From positions 197,501-261,500 of the forward strand of contig NC_006686.1 of the NCBI RefSeq assembly GCF_000091045.1: a stretch of DNA of 64,000 nucleotides. The letters are read 5' to 3'. Shown here piece by piece: positions 31,255 to 43,367 of this stretch (the first letter of the stretch is position 1; the number at the start of each line of letters is the position of its first letter). Both the position numbers and the translations under genes were made by a program. A model generated the notes under the pieces. It worked only from the letters and a program-made list of their open reading frames with translations, made no database searches and was not told the DNA's origin. Source of the stretch: Cryptococcus deneoformans JEC21 (lineage: Eukaryota > Basidiomycota > Tremellomycetes > Tremellales > Cryptococcaceae).

Positions 31255-34200
31255 GTGCTAAGTAAAGACCAGTTTGACACCGATCCCTGTCCCTACCTTG
31301 CAACCCTTCGCTCTGCGCTCGCCCAACTGAAGCAGACACAGTTTGTCGATGACCAACAGTGTGCATATGCCATGTTACATGCTCTACCGGCGAGCTTCCG
31401 CCCAATCAAACAACTTCTGTGGGCTCAGACGAAGTTCTCCACTTCAGATGTTATTGCTCAGGTTTCTGGCGAGTGGGTCCGAGCCCAAGGAGATGTCGCA
31501 GAGGAGGCCAGGATGGCCCTATTGGCACAGTCGAAATCAACAGTGAATAGTAAGAGAAGGAAAGAAAAAAAGGGGGACGATGCTGGGGAGAGTCAGTATT
31601 GTATCTGGCATGGTCCAAGTAGACACTCATCAAAGGACTGTTGGGTCGAACACTGTCAAAAAGAAATCAAGGCAGGGAAGGTAGCTGAAGCTAAGCTAGC
31701 CGAGGCTGACACATACAAGTCAGATGTGTCATCTGCCTATTTGGCACAAACCACTGCACCCAACCTCTCTTCACCCTCCACCACCTTTGTCATTGACTCT
31801 GGTGTGACTGACCATATGGTCTCCGATCCCTCCCTCCTGCACGACGTCCGCCATGCCTCCACGGAACACATTCGCATCGGCGATGGATCCCTACTCCCGT
31901 CAACCCAAAGAGGCAGTATCACCATTCAAGGTGTTGACTTCCACAATGTCTTAGTGGTCCCTGGTCTTGACTGGAACCTCCTCTCCGCTCATAGAATGCC
32001 TACCGGTGCGCAGTGGCTTTTCACCCGACAGGCTGCTCTCCTGCTCGATGCCTCTGGTAAAATCCTCCTAGCCTCTGATTTTTCCGACAAAGGGCTCTAC
32101 ACCCTTCAGGCGAGTTCTCTGTCTGTGTACCTTGCATCCACTACTGATGCCCTGCTAGATTGGCATTGTCGCCTAGGACATCTCAACGTCCAAAGCGTGG
32201 CTAAGCTGGCTAGGAGGAGGAGAAGGTTGTCGGGTCTACATGAGGTACCGGAGAAGGATTTGCTTGGATTTGAATCTGAGGCATGCATTCGTGGTAAAGG
32301 TACTTGTCTACCATCTCCGCCCAGTTCTGTGCATGCCCAAGAACCCTTAGCACTAGTTCACCTTGATCTGTGGGGTCCATCATCAACTCCATCTCACAAT
32401 GGCAGTCGCTATTTCCTCACCTGCTATGATGATTATACATGCAAGGTCCATCTTTATTTTCTAAAGGCCAAGTCTGAAGCATTCCATAAAACCCAGCATT
32501 ATATCGCAATGGTTGAACGACAGTTAGGACGGCAAGTCAAGGTCATTAGATCGGACAATGGTTGGGAGTTTACGTCAACGGAGTGGAAGAAGTATATGGA
32601 AGAGAAAGGGATTGAACATGTCTGTGTTCCACCAGGGGCACATGCACAAAACAGTCGAGTCGAGTGTGTGCATCTTACCCTCCTCAATCTGGTCCGTACC
32701 AATCTTATTCATGCAGGCCTCCCTGCCGTCTTCTGGGCAGAGGCTGCAGCCTATGCGGCCTATGTTCGTAATCGCGCGCCTGCCAGCAATGGCAAAATCC
32801 CTGATGATCTCTGGAGGAGACATCCTGTCTGCCATGATCATTTACAACCATTCGGCAGCCGCCTGTTCTTTCGGGATCATCGACAAATCGGTAAACTTGC
32901 CCCACGTTACTCTGAGGGTATTCTCATGGGCTATCAAAAAGGCTCCCACAACTGTCATGTATGGGATCCGGAGCTAAAGAAGGTTATTTCTACCAGGGAC
33001 ATCCGTTTTTCCCATGTTCCCCCCACCCTTCTCGATCATATTCCTGATCTTACCCCCAGAAATGATCCATCTCCCTCGTTTATTCCCCTCGCCAATCCAG
33101 ACCTCTCAACTCCAGCTCCGCCTATTCTTGAGCCCCCACCTCCAATTCCTCCGCCCCCCCCACCGAGCGCTCCACCTTCCCCAGGTAATGAATCTGCTGC
33201 TTCGGTGCCTTGCTCTGCTTCTCCTGCTCCCATGGGTATCGACCACCAGGGCTGGACCTATGAACCTTATCCTCGTTCTGCAGCCCCATCCCTGGAAATC
33301 CCCAACACTGACACCCCTCAGGTAGCAGAAGGCTGGACGTTACGATCAGGACATAGTTATTTGGCGGAGAAGAGTGAGCACAAGGTGTATGCCTTGGCAG
33401 CGCAAGTTGTAGGGGATCCGCAGACTTATCGAGAGGCACTCCATGCTGGGGATAGTGCAGAATGGGTGAAGGCGATGAAGGATGAATTGGACAAACTGGA
33501 CAAGTACAAAGTTTGGGATGTTGTTCCCCGAGAGAAGAATATGAGAGTGATGGGAGCGCGTTGGGTTTATACCCGCAAAATTGATGGAGAGACAGGGAAG
33601 CTGGCAGCGTATAAGGCGCGATGGGTGGCAAAGGGCTACAGACAAAGGGAGGGGATCGACTATGGCGAACTATTTGCGGCTGTTGCACACAAGGATTCAA
33701 TCCGAGTTTTTCTCGCCCTTGTAAATCACCTCGACCTTGAGTGTGACCAAGTTGACATCAAGTCTGCATTTCTCAATGGTGACCTTGACGAGACCATTTA
33801 CCTTTCCCCACCCGAACACAGCGATATTCCACAAACTCACATCCTACGCCTTCGCAAATCGCTCTATGGCCTCCGGCAAGCCCCTCGATGTTTCAACAAA
33901 GCGTTTGATGGTTGGCTCAAAAGCCAAGATCTCATGCCCACTCATGCTGATCCCTGTCTGTATGTGCACCAGCGTGGCAAGGAGTTTCTGATGCTCTCTG
34001 TGCACGTCGATGATCAGCTTATCGCCTGCAACAGCTGACCTGCCCTCGATGAGTTCAAACAAGTACTCCACACCACTTTCCCCTGCTCCGATTCTGGCCC
34101 AGTCAATTACTTCCTTGGCTTCAACATCTACCGAGACCGTGCTCATCGTAAACTCTATATTTCGCAAGAACATTACCTCGAAAATCTCCTCGAACAACAT

Positions 34201-34865
34201 GGCATGCATGCTAGTAATCCTGCCAAAACCCCTCTCCCTGTTACCTTCTGCCTCCTCCCAGCTACGGATGACGAATTTGAAACTGCTCGCCATCTACCTT
34301 TTCCCCAAGCAGTCGGTGCAATCCTCTATGCCTCCACAATCTCTTGGCCTGATCTTGCTCATCTGGCTAGTGTGCTTTCTCGTGCCCTGAGCAAGTGGAA
34401 CAAGGAACATTGGCTGGCGGTCAAACACATTTTACACTATATCCGTGGTACTTCTGATCTTTGCCTCACTTTCAATGCCACCAGTGGCAAGCACCTCACG
34501 CTAAGGTATGCCGATGCAGACTGGGGGGGGGGGGGATATGGACACCAGGTGATCGACCACTGGATATGTGTTCAAGGTTTATGGGGGAGTTGTGGCATGG
34601 AGGAGCAAACGGCAGTCAACCATGGTGCTGTCAACGATGGAGGCTGAATACATGGCCACCACCGATGCAGCTTGACAAGCCCTTTGGCTGCAGCTACTCC
34701 TGGAAGACCTCCAAGTCAACACGCCGAATACCCCATTCCCGATCCTGAATGACAATGCAGGTGCAGTGGCTATTGCACACAACCCCAGTCACCACGAGAA
34801 AACTAAGCATTGGGGGATCAGGCTTGGATGGTTGCGAGAAAAACTGGCCGATGGCTCCATCCAGC
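31255..34865 (+). pseudogene. Ty1/copia retrotransposon gag-pol, broken
   Basis: Long frame 31,255-34,038. Order: a gag C-terminal part with a degenerate zinc knuckle (QYCIWHGPSRHSSKDC), protease FVIDSGVTDHMVSDP, integrase zinc-binding HCRLGHLNVQSV, integrase core HLDLWGP and RSDNGWEF, then reverse transcriptase VDIKSAFLNGDLDETIYLSP and LSVHVDDQLIA. This order, integrase before RT, defines copia. Lesions: an in-frame TGA at 34,036, a frameshift at the G run near 34,526-34,538, and further stops in the RNase H part (STMVLSTMEAEYMATTDAA is still readable). The gag start is missing, and the 3' end is cut by LTR1 at 34,866. No copia LTR was found. Confidence 0.85.
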
Positions 34866-35367
34866 TGTAAGTGCAGAGCCCTTACCACCATTCATTCTCA
34901 CCATATGGAAGGATTTATTCCTATGCATTGGTCGATGTTGGTAGGTGAGATTTGATGCCGAAACGCGTTTTTCTGACTTCGCCGAAACGCGGCATCGAGC
35001 TCTGTCCGGCCTTATCCTATGCATGATATTTTATTCTCATGCATAGGACCGGCAATTGCTGCCGAAACGCAGCAGCAGACTTCGCCGGATCTCTGCCCCT
35101 TTTTTTCGATGGACTTCTGTTTGTTTCTGCATACATCCATACATATATATATATATAGATCTCATACATAGTTATAGTTTTCTCTTTCTCTAAGCGAAAC
35201 TCATGCATATCAACCATTGCTAGTTTCGCATCCAGTAGACCACTATAACTATAAACAAACACCGAACGCTTCCTCGAACGCATCCGAACGCCCTCTAGAC
35301 CTATACCACGAACGCCCATCCTTCTCGAACGCCAACCGAACGCAGTGAGGCACCCCCAGTGCCTACA
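34866..35367 (-). mobile_element. LTR1 copy at copia/Ty3 junction
   Basis: Reads TGTAAGTGCAG...GTGCCTACA on the plus strand (element orientation of Y). The left flank is copia (CCAGC) and the right flank is element Z (TTCCC), so there is no TSD. It marks a recombination junction. Confidence 0.85.
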
Positions 35368-36015
35368 TTCCCATATTCCAGGGGCCACTAATGTCATCGC
35401 CGACGCTTTCTCCCGGCTCCGCAACTCCGACACCCACGTCAACGCCCTCACCATGATGGTTCTCTCACCAAACGCAACCTTCCTGGATGACGTGGCTGAA
35501 GGGTATGGGCAGGACCCGGTAATGAGTATTTGGAGGGAAGAAGACCACTGTCCTCCGGGTGTCTGCACTACTGAAGTCAAAGGAGCACGGGGGGTCAGGA
35601 CGGTGTTGACATATGAGGACCGGCTCTGCATCCCCGAAGTACTAACCTTGCGAGAACAGTGCCTACAGGAATGCCACGATGTGATGGGCCATTTCAGGGT
35701 GGAGAAAACACTTGAACTACTGCGTTGTAAGTACTTCTGGGATGGTATGGCTAGTGACGTAAAGGACTTTGTCAGCACTTGCCCAGCCTGTCAGACATCC
35801 AAAGCTACCACCACAAAACCTCCCGGACTACTACACTCATTACCAGTTCCTCCCGCCAAATTCTCTGACATAGGCATAGATTTCGTGGGGCCACTACCGC
35901 CATCACACAGCTTCGACTATCTCATCGTCATTACCGATTGCCTCACTGGCTGGGTCGCTCTCATACCAACAGTCATGATGCTCACGTCCTCCGCTTTTGC
36001 TCAACTCTACTACGA
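35368..36015 (+). pseudogene. element Z fragment (RNase H end to integrase)
   Basis: Encodes HSHIPGATNVIADAFSRLRN, the HHCC zinc-binding domain (KYFWDGMASDVKDFVSTCPA) and GIDFVGPLPPSHSFDYLIV up to AFAQLYYD. Nearly identical to the corresponding part of the intact Z element (44,835-49,793), with several substitutions. Bounded on both sides by LTR1. Confidence 0.9.
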
Positions 36016-36518
36016 TGTAAGTGCAGAGCCCTTACCACCATTCATTCTCACCATATGGTAGGATTTATTCCTATGCATTGGTCGATGTTGGTAGGTGAGA
36101 TTTGATGCCGAAACGCGTCTTTCGGACTTCGCCGAAACGCGGCATCGAGCTCTGTCCGGCCTTTTCCTATGCATGATATTTTATTCTCATGCATAGGATC
36201 GGCAATTGCTGCCGAAACGCGGCGGCGGACTTCGCCGGATTTCTGCCCCTTTTTTCGATGGACTTCTGTTTGTTTCTGCATACATCCATACATATATATA
36301 TATATATAGATCTCATACATAGTTATAGTTTTCTCTTTCTCTAAGCGAAACTCATGCATATCAACCATTGCTAGTTTCGCATCCAGTAGACCACTATAAC
36401 TATAAACAAACACCGAACGCTTCCTCGAATGCATCCGAACGCCCTCTAGACCTATACCACGAACGCCCATCCTTCTCGAACGCCAACCGAACGCAGTGAG
36501 GCACCCCCAGTGCCTACA
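36016..36518 (-). mobile_element. LTR1 copy (5' LTR of a truncated Y)
   Basis: TGTAAGTGCAG...GCCTACA, 503 bp, followed directly by the Y leader CTTTTTTCGAAACTAG. The left flank TACGA belongs to Z. Confidence 0.85.
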
Positions 36519-36582
36519 CTTTTTTCGAAACTAGCACCTACCCTTTTACACCATATCCACCATGCCCAAATCAGCTCAGGAC
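36519..36582 (+). pseudogene. 64-bp 5' stub of element Y
   Basis: Y leader plus ATG and the first few codons (MPKSAQD), cut by the next LTR1 at AGGAC. It is consistent with a second Y inserting into the first, just after the start codon. Confidence 0.85.
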
Positions 36583-37061
36583 TGTAAGTGCAGAGCCCTT
36601 ACCACCATTCATTCTCACCATATGGTAGGATTTATTCCTATGCATTGGTCGATGTTGGTAGGTGAGATTTGATGCCGAAACGCGGCATCGAGCTCTGTCC
36701 GGCCTTTTCCTATGCATGATATTTTATTCTCATGCATAGGACCGGCAATTGCTGCCGAAACGCGGCGGCGGACTTCGCCGGATTTCTGCCCCTTTTTTCG
36801 ATGGACTTCTGTTTGTTTCTGCATACATCCATACATATATATATATATATAGATCTCATACATAGTTATAGTTTTCTCTTTCTCTAAGCGAAACTCATGC
36901 ATATCAACCATTGCTAGTTTCGCATCCAGTAGACCACTATAACTATAAACAAACACCGAACGCTTCCTCGAACGCATCCGAACGCCCTCTAGACCTATAC
37001 CACGAACGCCCATCCTTCTCGAACGCCAACCGAACGCAGTGAGGCACCCCCAGTGCCTACA
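36583..37061 (-). mobile_element. LTR1, 5' LTR of element Y (left copy)
   Basis: 479 bp; lacks about 24 bp (the CGTCTTTCGGACTTCGCC segment) present in other copies. An (AT)n TATA-like tract is at about 36,834-36,851. TGCTAGTTTCG at 36,912-36,922 is the exact complement of the Y leader at 37,069-37,079. Confidence 0.85.
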
Positions 37062-37105
37062 CTTTTTTCGAAACTAGCACCTACCTTTTTTACACCATAT
37101 CCACC

Positions 37106-39531
37106 ATGCCCAAATCAGCTCAAGACTCTCCAACGGAGTTGCTCGCGCGTCTGGTCGACCGCGTCCAACAACAAGACGATACGCTGGCGCTCCTCACTGA
37201 GCTGCTGGCTAAACAAAACAAACTATCAGCTACCAAGGAACGCTATACACCCCGAGGTATACCATTGCCCAAGGCGTCAGACATCCCTCGTTTCGAGGGT
37301 CCCCTTGGCGATGCGGACCGCGCCCTTACCCATTTGCGTCGGCTTCAACAGGTTTTGCGAACGCACGGCCTTCTGACTCCCTCGGATGACGAGGAGGTGG
37401 AAGAGAGACGCCGTGTGACAGTGATTGAGCTGGCGAACAATTCGATCGAGTGCGCTGGTCTCGTTGGTTGGGTTGAGCAAGACGGTCGCCGTATGGAGGC
37501 CGATGGAATAACGACATGGGAGACGTGGTCAGCCGCCTTCAAGGCTAAGGCCATGCCGTCCAACTGGGAGTTCCGCGAAAGCCGTGCTCTTTTTCGCCTC
37601 TCCTTCCACGAGGTGTCGTCGGAGGGTTGGAAAAAATTCGACAACGCGGTGATTTTGCACCGTGCCCACCTCCATGGGAGCAAGCTATACCCGACCGACC
37701 AACAACTCACCAGTTTTTACCGTGCGGCCTGTCCCGAGCGCCTTTTCCTTCGCTTGGTTGACTTGCCCGAATTTCATGTCGACGATCTGGACGCACTGCG
37801 GGCCTTGATCAGCAACAACGTCGAACGAATTCAACACGAGGATGCCGCCTCTCGGATTAGGTCCCGTCCCACCAACCAGGTTTCTTCCGACAACGTCCAA
37901 TTACCCCACTCCATGTCCTACTATCACGACCCTTCCCACGCTCTGCCATACTATCTCTCCCCGGCGGGCCGCCATATCCGTGAAGTCTTCCGCAAGGAGA
38001 ACCGATGCTACGATTGTCGTAAAACGGGGCATCAGCATTCCAAGTGCCCTACCCGTACCCGCGCTCCGACTCCTAAGGTCAACCAACTCGAGACTGAACT
38101 GACGGCAGGCGACGCCACCTCGGCCTATCTGACGTTAGCCCAAACCGTTCCTCCAGCCGATGATGATACCTGTGACGCGACGTACGCTCTTTTCCATCCT
38201 TTGCTCTCCATATCCGTCCCAGTCTCCGCTGACAGCCGTTTATCAGCCCCCTCCCCTAAATTCTTACTCGACACGGGGGCGTCCACAACCTTTGTGAATC
38301 CGAGGTTGGCGGCGAGACTGGGCTGGGAAGTGAAGAAAGGGTTGGTACGGATGCGAGTGCGTCTAGCCGGAGGTTTGGCGGGTCCGTTGGTCACAGATAT
38401 GGTCGTCGGGTCGTTTTCCCTAGGTGGTCGCATGTATCGAGTCGATGGTGTCCTGATGGATCTGCACGGTACCTACGATGGTATCTTAGGACTAAATTTC
38501 TTCGCGCGGCACGGATTACTCGCGGAATCAAATTCTTTCGTTCGGTTATTGGAGGCGGGCGGTGTGAACTTGTCTGTGTTAGGCTTGCAACAGTTAGGTG
38601 CGCCAGTTTCCCACGCCGCCGCAAATCCCGCCTCGACTACCGCCACAGTGTCATTCGCCGACACCCGCCCCAATCTTTCGCAGACCCGCGCGGCCGCCGA
38701 GTCCGACAGTCTGACGGATGTTCTACGCAAGCTTCAGACCGAATTCCACGATGTTTTCTGCGACGACCTAGGCGACGTGCGAAATTTCCCCACCATCTCC
38801 AAAACAAAGTCTGGCGTGCGCTTCGAAATTAACTTGAAACATGGTGCTACTCCCCACCGCTCGCCACCCTATCGAGTACCGGAAGCCCTGCTTCCACGTT
38901 TCCGAGAGATGTTATTAGAACATCTGAATGCAGGACGTCTTCGATACTCTAGTTCCCCTTGGGCCTCCCCGGCGTTCCTCGTGTCCAAAGGTAATGGCAA
39001 ATTCCGAATGGTCTGTGATTTCCGCGCTCTGAACAACGTCACGGTCCCCGACATGTACCCTATGGGGAATGTCCAGGATATCCTCCACCGTGCCGCCAGG
39101 AAGGGCAAGATTTTCGCAAAACTTGACTGTAAGGATGCCTTTTTCCAAACGCTAATGAAGGAGGAGGACATCCCGAAAACCGCTATCACCACTCCTCTCG
39201 GTCTCCTAGAGTGGGTGGTAATGCCTCAAGGGATCCGGAACGCGCCGGCCGCTCAACAGCGTCGCATTAATGAGGCGTTACAAGGTTTAACTGGGGAATG
39301 TTGCGAGGCTTACGTGGACGATATCATCATCTGGGGGAAGGATGCGAAGGACCTGCATGATAATATTGTGAGTGTTCTTTCTGCTCTACGTCGAAGTGGT
39401 CTTCGCTGCTCGCGTGAGAAGTCAAAGCTGTTCCTCGACGAAGTAGCGTTCTTAGGCCACATCATCCGCCCCGGACAGATTCTGCCCGACCCCGCCAAAA
39501 TAGCACGTGTCGAGCAGTTCCCCCTCCCGGT
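37106..39531 (+). pseudogene. element Y gag-pol (left copy), truncated after RT
   Basis: Ty3 polyprotein starting MPKSAQDSPTELLARLVDRV at the first ATG after the leader. Order: gag, zinc knuckle CYDCRKTGHQHSKC, protease FLLDTGASTTFVNP, then RT with CDFRALNNVTVPDMYPMG and CEAYVDDIIIWG. The frame is open throughout, but the element is cut at 39,531 (FPLPV) where LTR2 begins. RNase H and integrase are missing, although the frame reads on to a stop at 39,640 inside LTR2. The 5' LTR is directly upstream. Confidence 0.9.
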
Positions 39532-40121
39532 TGTAACAACCCAGGGGGGGATGTTCACTGAAAGAGTTCGGCTTGATTTGATTGAAAGAGAGACAGCTGG
39601 AACACGACTGTTGTCTAGTCGGTGGCAAGGAAAGAGGTAGTTGGATTGTCCGGGCGCAGAAGCGGTCTATGAGTTTGCATATGTTTGTTGATCACTGGGC
39701 AGAGTGTCAACGAAGCTATAATTAAAGCACTCAAAAGAACTACAGCAGGTCGCGGACAACCAAAGGAAAAGGGCTCTCTTTCTAAAGATAAAGAAGAAGT
39801 TACAAGCATACCTGGGCAGAGTGTCAACGAAGCTATAATTACTAAAGTCCGCCCAGTTAGCATAAAACCACATTCCAAGTAGGAAGTGGGACTCACAAGC
39901 ACTCAAAAGAACTACAGCAGGTCGCGGACAACCAAAGGAAAAGGGCTCTCTTTCTAAAGATAAAGAAGAGAGGCTTTTCCTTGCTGCAAATTCCTTTGAG
40001 GCCTGTGAGGAGCGCGCAAAATAAACGGAATCAAAATAAGAGAAAAGCGGCAGCAAATCTATGTATGAAGTGAAACAGACCTTGGGATCATAATGACCGT
40101 GTTTGGCATGCATGCCTTACA
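39532..40121 (-). mobile_element. LTR2, 3' LTR of element X
   Basis: 590 bp, TGTAACAACCC...CATGCCTTACA on plus. In X orientation it is preceded by a polypurine tract (GGAAGGGGAGGG, complement of 40,122 onward), the mark of a 3' LTR. The left flank is CCGGT in Y. LTR2 contains an internal direct duplication: two segments of about 28 and 71 bp, each present twice. Confidence 0.85.
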
Positions 40122-40278
40122 CCCTCCCCTTCCTGAAAAAGGCCATGGTCTTGGAAGAAAAGGCGAGAGCAAGAAAAACTAGGTAAAAAAATAAGTGGGG
40201 TCCATTGGTGAAACAACTAGGCTAAAGGGTAATAAGTGGGGTCCATGTTTGAAAGAAGAAAGAAAAAAGACATCAAAA

Positions 40279-40944
40279 TTACTCCAACAACAACTCATCT
40301 GGGCCATCATACACCTCCCACGCAGCCTTGAAACCATCCCATAACTCGACTTCAACTCGGGGTAGCCACTTGCCAAGGGCTGGCTCACCAACTAACCGGA
40401 CTCGGACCTCCTCAGTGTTCTTCCTGGTGCGGATGTCAAGGACCTCAAGGACCTGGGGGCGAGGTGGAGCTGGGACTTGGGGTTGGAGGGGAGGTGACGA
40501 GGAATGATAGCGTTCAGAGACCACGTAAGGCTTGAGGAGGGAGACATGGCGTCGAGCAGTGTCATTGACGCGAGCAGGGACATCGAGTTCATAGAGGGAT
40601 TGATTTGGAAAAGCTTTGACAATAGTGTAAGGACCATCATAACGTGGGATGAACTTAGCAGAATTTTTGAAGCCTGATGAGGACTTGTATTCATGCCTGA
40701 CATGACGGGTGTTCACCAGCACTTGGTCACCGACCTTGTAAATGGGATCAGGCCGGCGATGTTTGTTGGCTTGAACTGCTTGTCGATGTTTGGCCATGAG
40801 GAGATTGTCTCGTGCTTCCCCTTCGTCGAGCCGCATATGCCGAGCTGCTGCTTCCCATTCGTCTTCCGAAGGTACCATGAACTGCAAGGCTTCGGCAATT
40901 TTCGCTGGAGTGTCAGCCACCAAGGGAGGAACATGAGAGAGACG
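40279..40944 (-). pseudogene. element X pol, C-terminal piece
   Basis: Integrase C-terminal part: MAKHRQAVQANKHRRPDPIY, KFIPRYDGPYTIVKAFPNQS and LYELDVPARVNDTARRHVSL. It ends with a chromodomain-like tail (VLEVLDIRTRKNTEEVRVRL, then WDGFKAAWEVYDGPDELLLE) and a stop at 40,279. It continues across the LTR1 insert to 41,446. Confidence 0.88.
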
Positions 40945-41445
40945 TGTAGGCACTGGGGGTGCCTCACTGCGTTCGGTTGGCGTTCGAGAAGGATGGGCGT
41001 TCGTGGTATAGGTCTAGAGGGCGTTCGGATGCGTTCGAGGAAGCGTTTGGTGTTTGTTTATAGTTATAGTGGTCTACTGGATGCGAAACTAGCAATGGTT
41101 GATATGCATGAGTTTCGCTTAGAGAAAGAGAAAACTATAACTATGTATGAGATCTATCTATATATATATGTATGGATGTATGCAGAAACAAACAGAAGTC
41201 CATCGAAAAAAGGGGCAGAGATCCGGCGAAGTCCGCCGCCGCGTTTCGGCAGCAATTGCCGGTCCTATGCATGAGAATAAAATATCATGCATAGGAAAAG
41301 GCCGGACAGAGCTCGATGCCGCGTTTCGGCGAAGTCCGAAAAACGCGTTTCGGCATCAAATCTCACCTACCAACATCGACCAATGCATAGGAATAAATCC
41401 TACCATATGGTGAGAATGAATGGTGGTAAGGGCTCTGCACTTACA
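40945..41445 (+). mobile_element. solo LTR1 in element X, TSD AGACG
   Basis: 501 bp, TGTAGGCACTG...CTGCACTTACA. The flanks 40,940-40,944 and 41,446-41,450 are both AGACG. Confidence 0.92.
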
Positions 41446-41629
41446 AGACGCTTGCCAAAAACCAGCTCGGCAGGAGTGTGCTTGGTTGATGCACGGACAT
41501 GGTTGTTGAGAGCAAAAGCAATGCGCTGCAAATGGTCAGCCCATGTACGCCCACGGATGTCAGTGAGGGTTCGAAGCGACTCGATAACTGATTTGTTGGA
41601 CCGTTCAGAGATACCATCAGTCTGGGGGT
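41446..41629 (-). pseudogene. element X integrase, middle piece
   Basis: Encodes QTDGISERSNKSVIESL (catalytic Glu region) to HTPAELVFGKRL. Bounded by the solo LTR1 and the solo LTR2. Confidence 0.88.
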
Positions 41630-42219
41630 TGTAACAACCCAGGGGGGGATGTTCACTGAAAGAGTTCGGCTTGATTTGATTGAAAGAGAGACGGCTGGAA
41701 CACGACTGTTGTCTAGTCGGTGGCAAGGAAAGAGGTAGTTGGATTGTCCGGGCGCAGAAGCGGTCTATGAGTTTGCATATGTTTGTTGATCACTGGGCAG
41801 AGTGTCAACGAAGCTATAATTAAAGCACTCAAAAGAACTACAGCAGGTCGCGGACAACCAAAGAAAAAGGGCTCTCTTTCTAAAGATAAAGAAGAAGTTA
41901 CAAGCATACCTGGGCAGAGTGTCAACGAAGCTATAATTACTAAAGTCCGCCCAGTTAGCATAAAACCACATTCCAAGTAGGAAGTGGGACTCACAAGCAC
42001 TCAAAAGAACTACAGCAGGTCGCGGACAACCAAAGAAAAAGGGCTCTCTTTCTAAAGATAAAGAAGAGAGGCTTTTCCTTGCTGCAAATTCCTTTGAGGC
42101 CTGTGAGGAGCGCTCAAAATAAACGGAATCAAAATAAGAGAAAAGCGGCAGCAAATCTATGTATGAAGTGAAACAGACCTTGGGATCATAATGACCGTGT
42201 TTGGCATGCATGCCTTACA
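41630..42219 (+). mobile_element. solo LTR2 in element X, TSD GGGGT
   Basis: 590 bp, TGTAACAACCC...GCCTTACA. The flanks 41,625-41,629 and 42,220-42,224 are both GGGGT. Nearly identical to the LTR2 at 39,532. It splits YHP from QTDG in the integrase. Confidence 0.92.
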
Positions 42220-43367
42220 GGGGTGATATGATGTTGAAAGCATAGACTTGGTGTCGATATGCTTGGTGACATGACGCCAAACCCCAGACTGGAAGATGCT
42301 ACCGCGGTCGGAGACGATGGAGCGAGGGCAGCCGAATTTGGAAAGCCAGTGGTCGTAAAAAAGTCGGGCAACCTCTCGCGCATTTGCTGTGATGGTGGTA
42401 GGAATGAGGACCACATAACCCGTGAGGCGGTCGGTGATGACAATGAGTTGGTCAAAACCTTGCGACGTGGGGAGAGGGCCCACGAAGTCAATGCCAATGT
42501 CGAGAAACTTCGCCTGTGGAACTGGTAGAGAGTGAAGGCGGCCTGCGGGCTTGACAGTAGTGCTCTTGGAAGTCTGACAGGGTGCACACGAGCTTACATA
42601 GTCCACAACATCCTGCCTCATGCCCTCCCAGTAATAGCTGCGGCGCACCATCTCCAATGTCTTCGCTACGCCGAAATGGCCCACATCATCATGACACTGG
42701 CGGATGAAACCTTCTCGGAGCTCACTGGTATCGGGCACACATAGCCTGCCTTCCCATCGCAACACCTGATGTACTCCTTGACCATTCTCAACATTCTCCA
42801 GCGTTACTCCAGGTGCCCTATCCTCCTCTTGCAACCATGCTCCCATGACCTGATCTTGAGCATAGCCTTGCGCGACCTTGGTGATGGTGGATGTGTCATG
42901 GCCGAGGAGACCGAGGACTGCTACACTGACTTCAGCTGTCTCCATACCATCCTGCTCATCGTCGACGCCGCCAAGCCGAGAGAGGGCATCTGCGATGAAG
43001 TTATTGACACCTGAGATGTGGTCAATACGCAAGTCGAACCGGGATAGGATGCCCAGCCAGCGCTTTTGGCGTTCGGATAGGTCGCGCTGTTGGAGGAACC
43101 ATTTGAGAGTGAAGTGGTCGGTCTGAACTTGAATGGGGACATCCAGAAGGAGAGGCCGCCAGAGTTTGAGGGCACGGACGATGGCCAAGAGTTCTTTCTC
43201 ATGTGTTGGATAGTTGCGTTCGGCGGCTGATAAACTGCGAGAGTCGTAAGCAACTGGAAATGCATGATCGGGGTCAGGGCCTTGACCAAGCCAGGCGCCA
43301 GTGCCGTGATTGCTTGCATCAGTGAAAAGGTAGATGGGGCACTCGCCGGTTAACGCAGCTGCATAGT
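42220..43367 (-). pseudogene. element X RNase H and integrase core
   Basis: Encodes RNase H (IYLFTDASNHGTGAWLG), the HHCC domain (HFGVAKTLEMVRRSYYWEGM, CAPCQTSK) and integrase DIGIDFVGPLPTSQGFDQL with VSDRGSIFQSGVW. The upstream half of pol lies at 50,799, across the Z insert. Confidence 0.9.

Larger units (their letters stand above)
36583..40121 (+). repeat. left arm of large inverted repeat
   Basis: LTR1 + Y (37,062-39,531) + LTR2 (39,532-40,121). The same block recurs inverted at 52,640-56,201. Y lengths differ by 1 nt (2,470 versus 2,469), and about five amino-acid differences occur in roughly 810 codons. Arms are about 3.5 kb and the loop is 12,518 bp. Confidence 0.85.

Noticed and set aside
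36048..36470. 140-codon frame in LTR1 copies
   Set aside because: Covers the TATA repeat and U3/R sequence of the LTR; length and stops vary among copies.
39667..40113. 148-codon frame inside LTR2 (also in the other two LTR2 copies)
   Set aside because: Arises from the internal direct duplication of the LTR; no retroelement encodes a protein there and no domain is visible.
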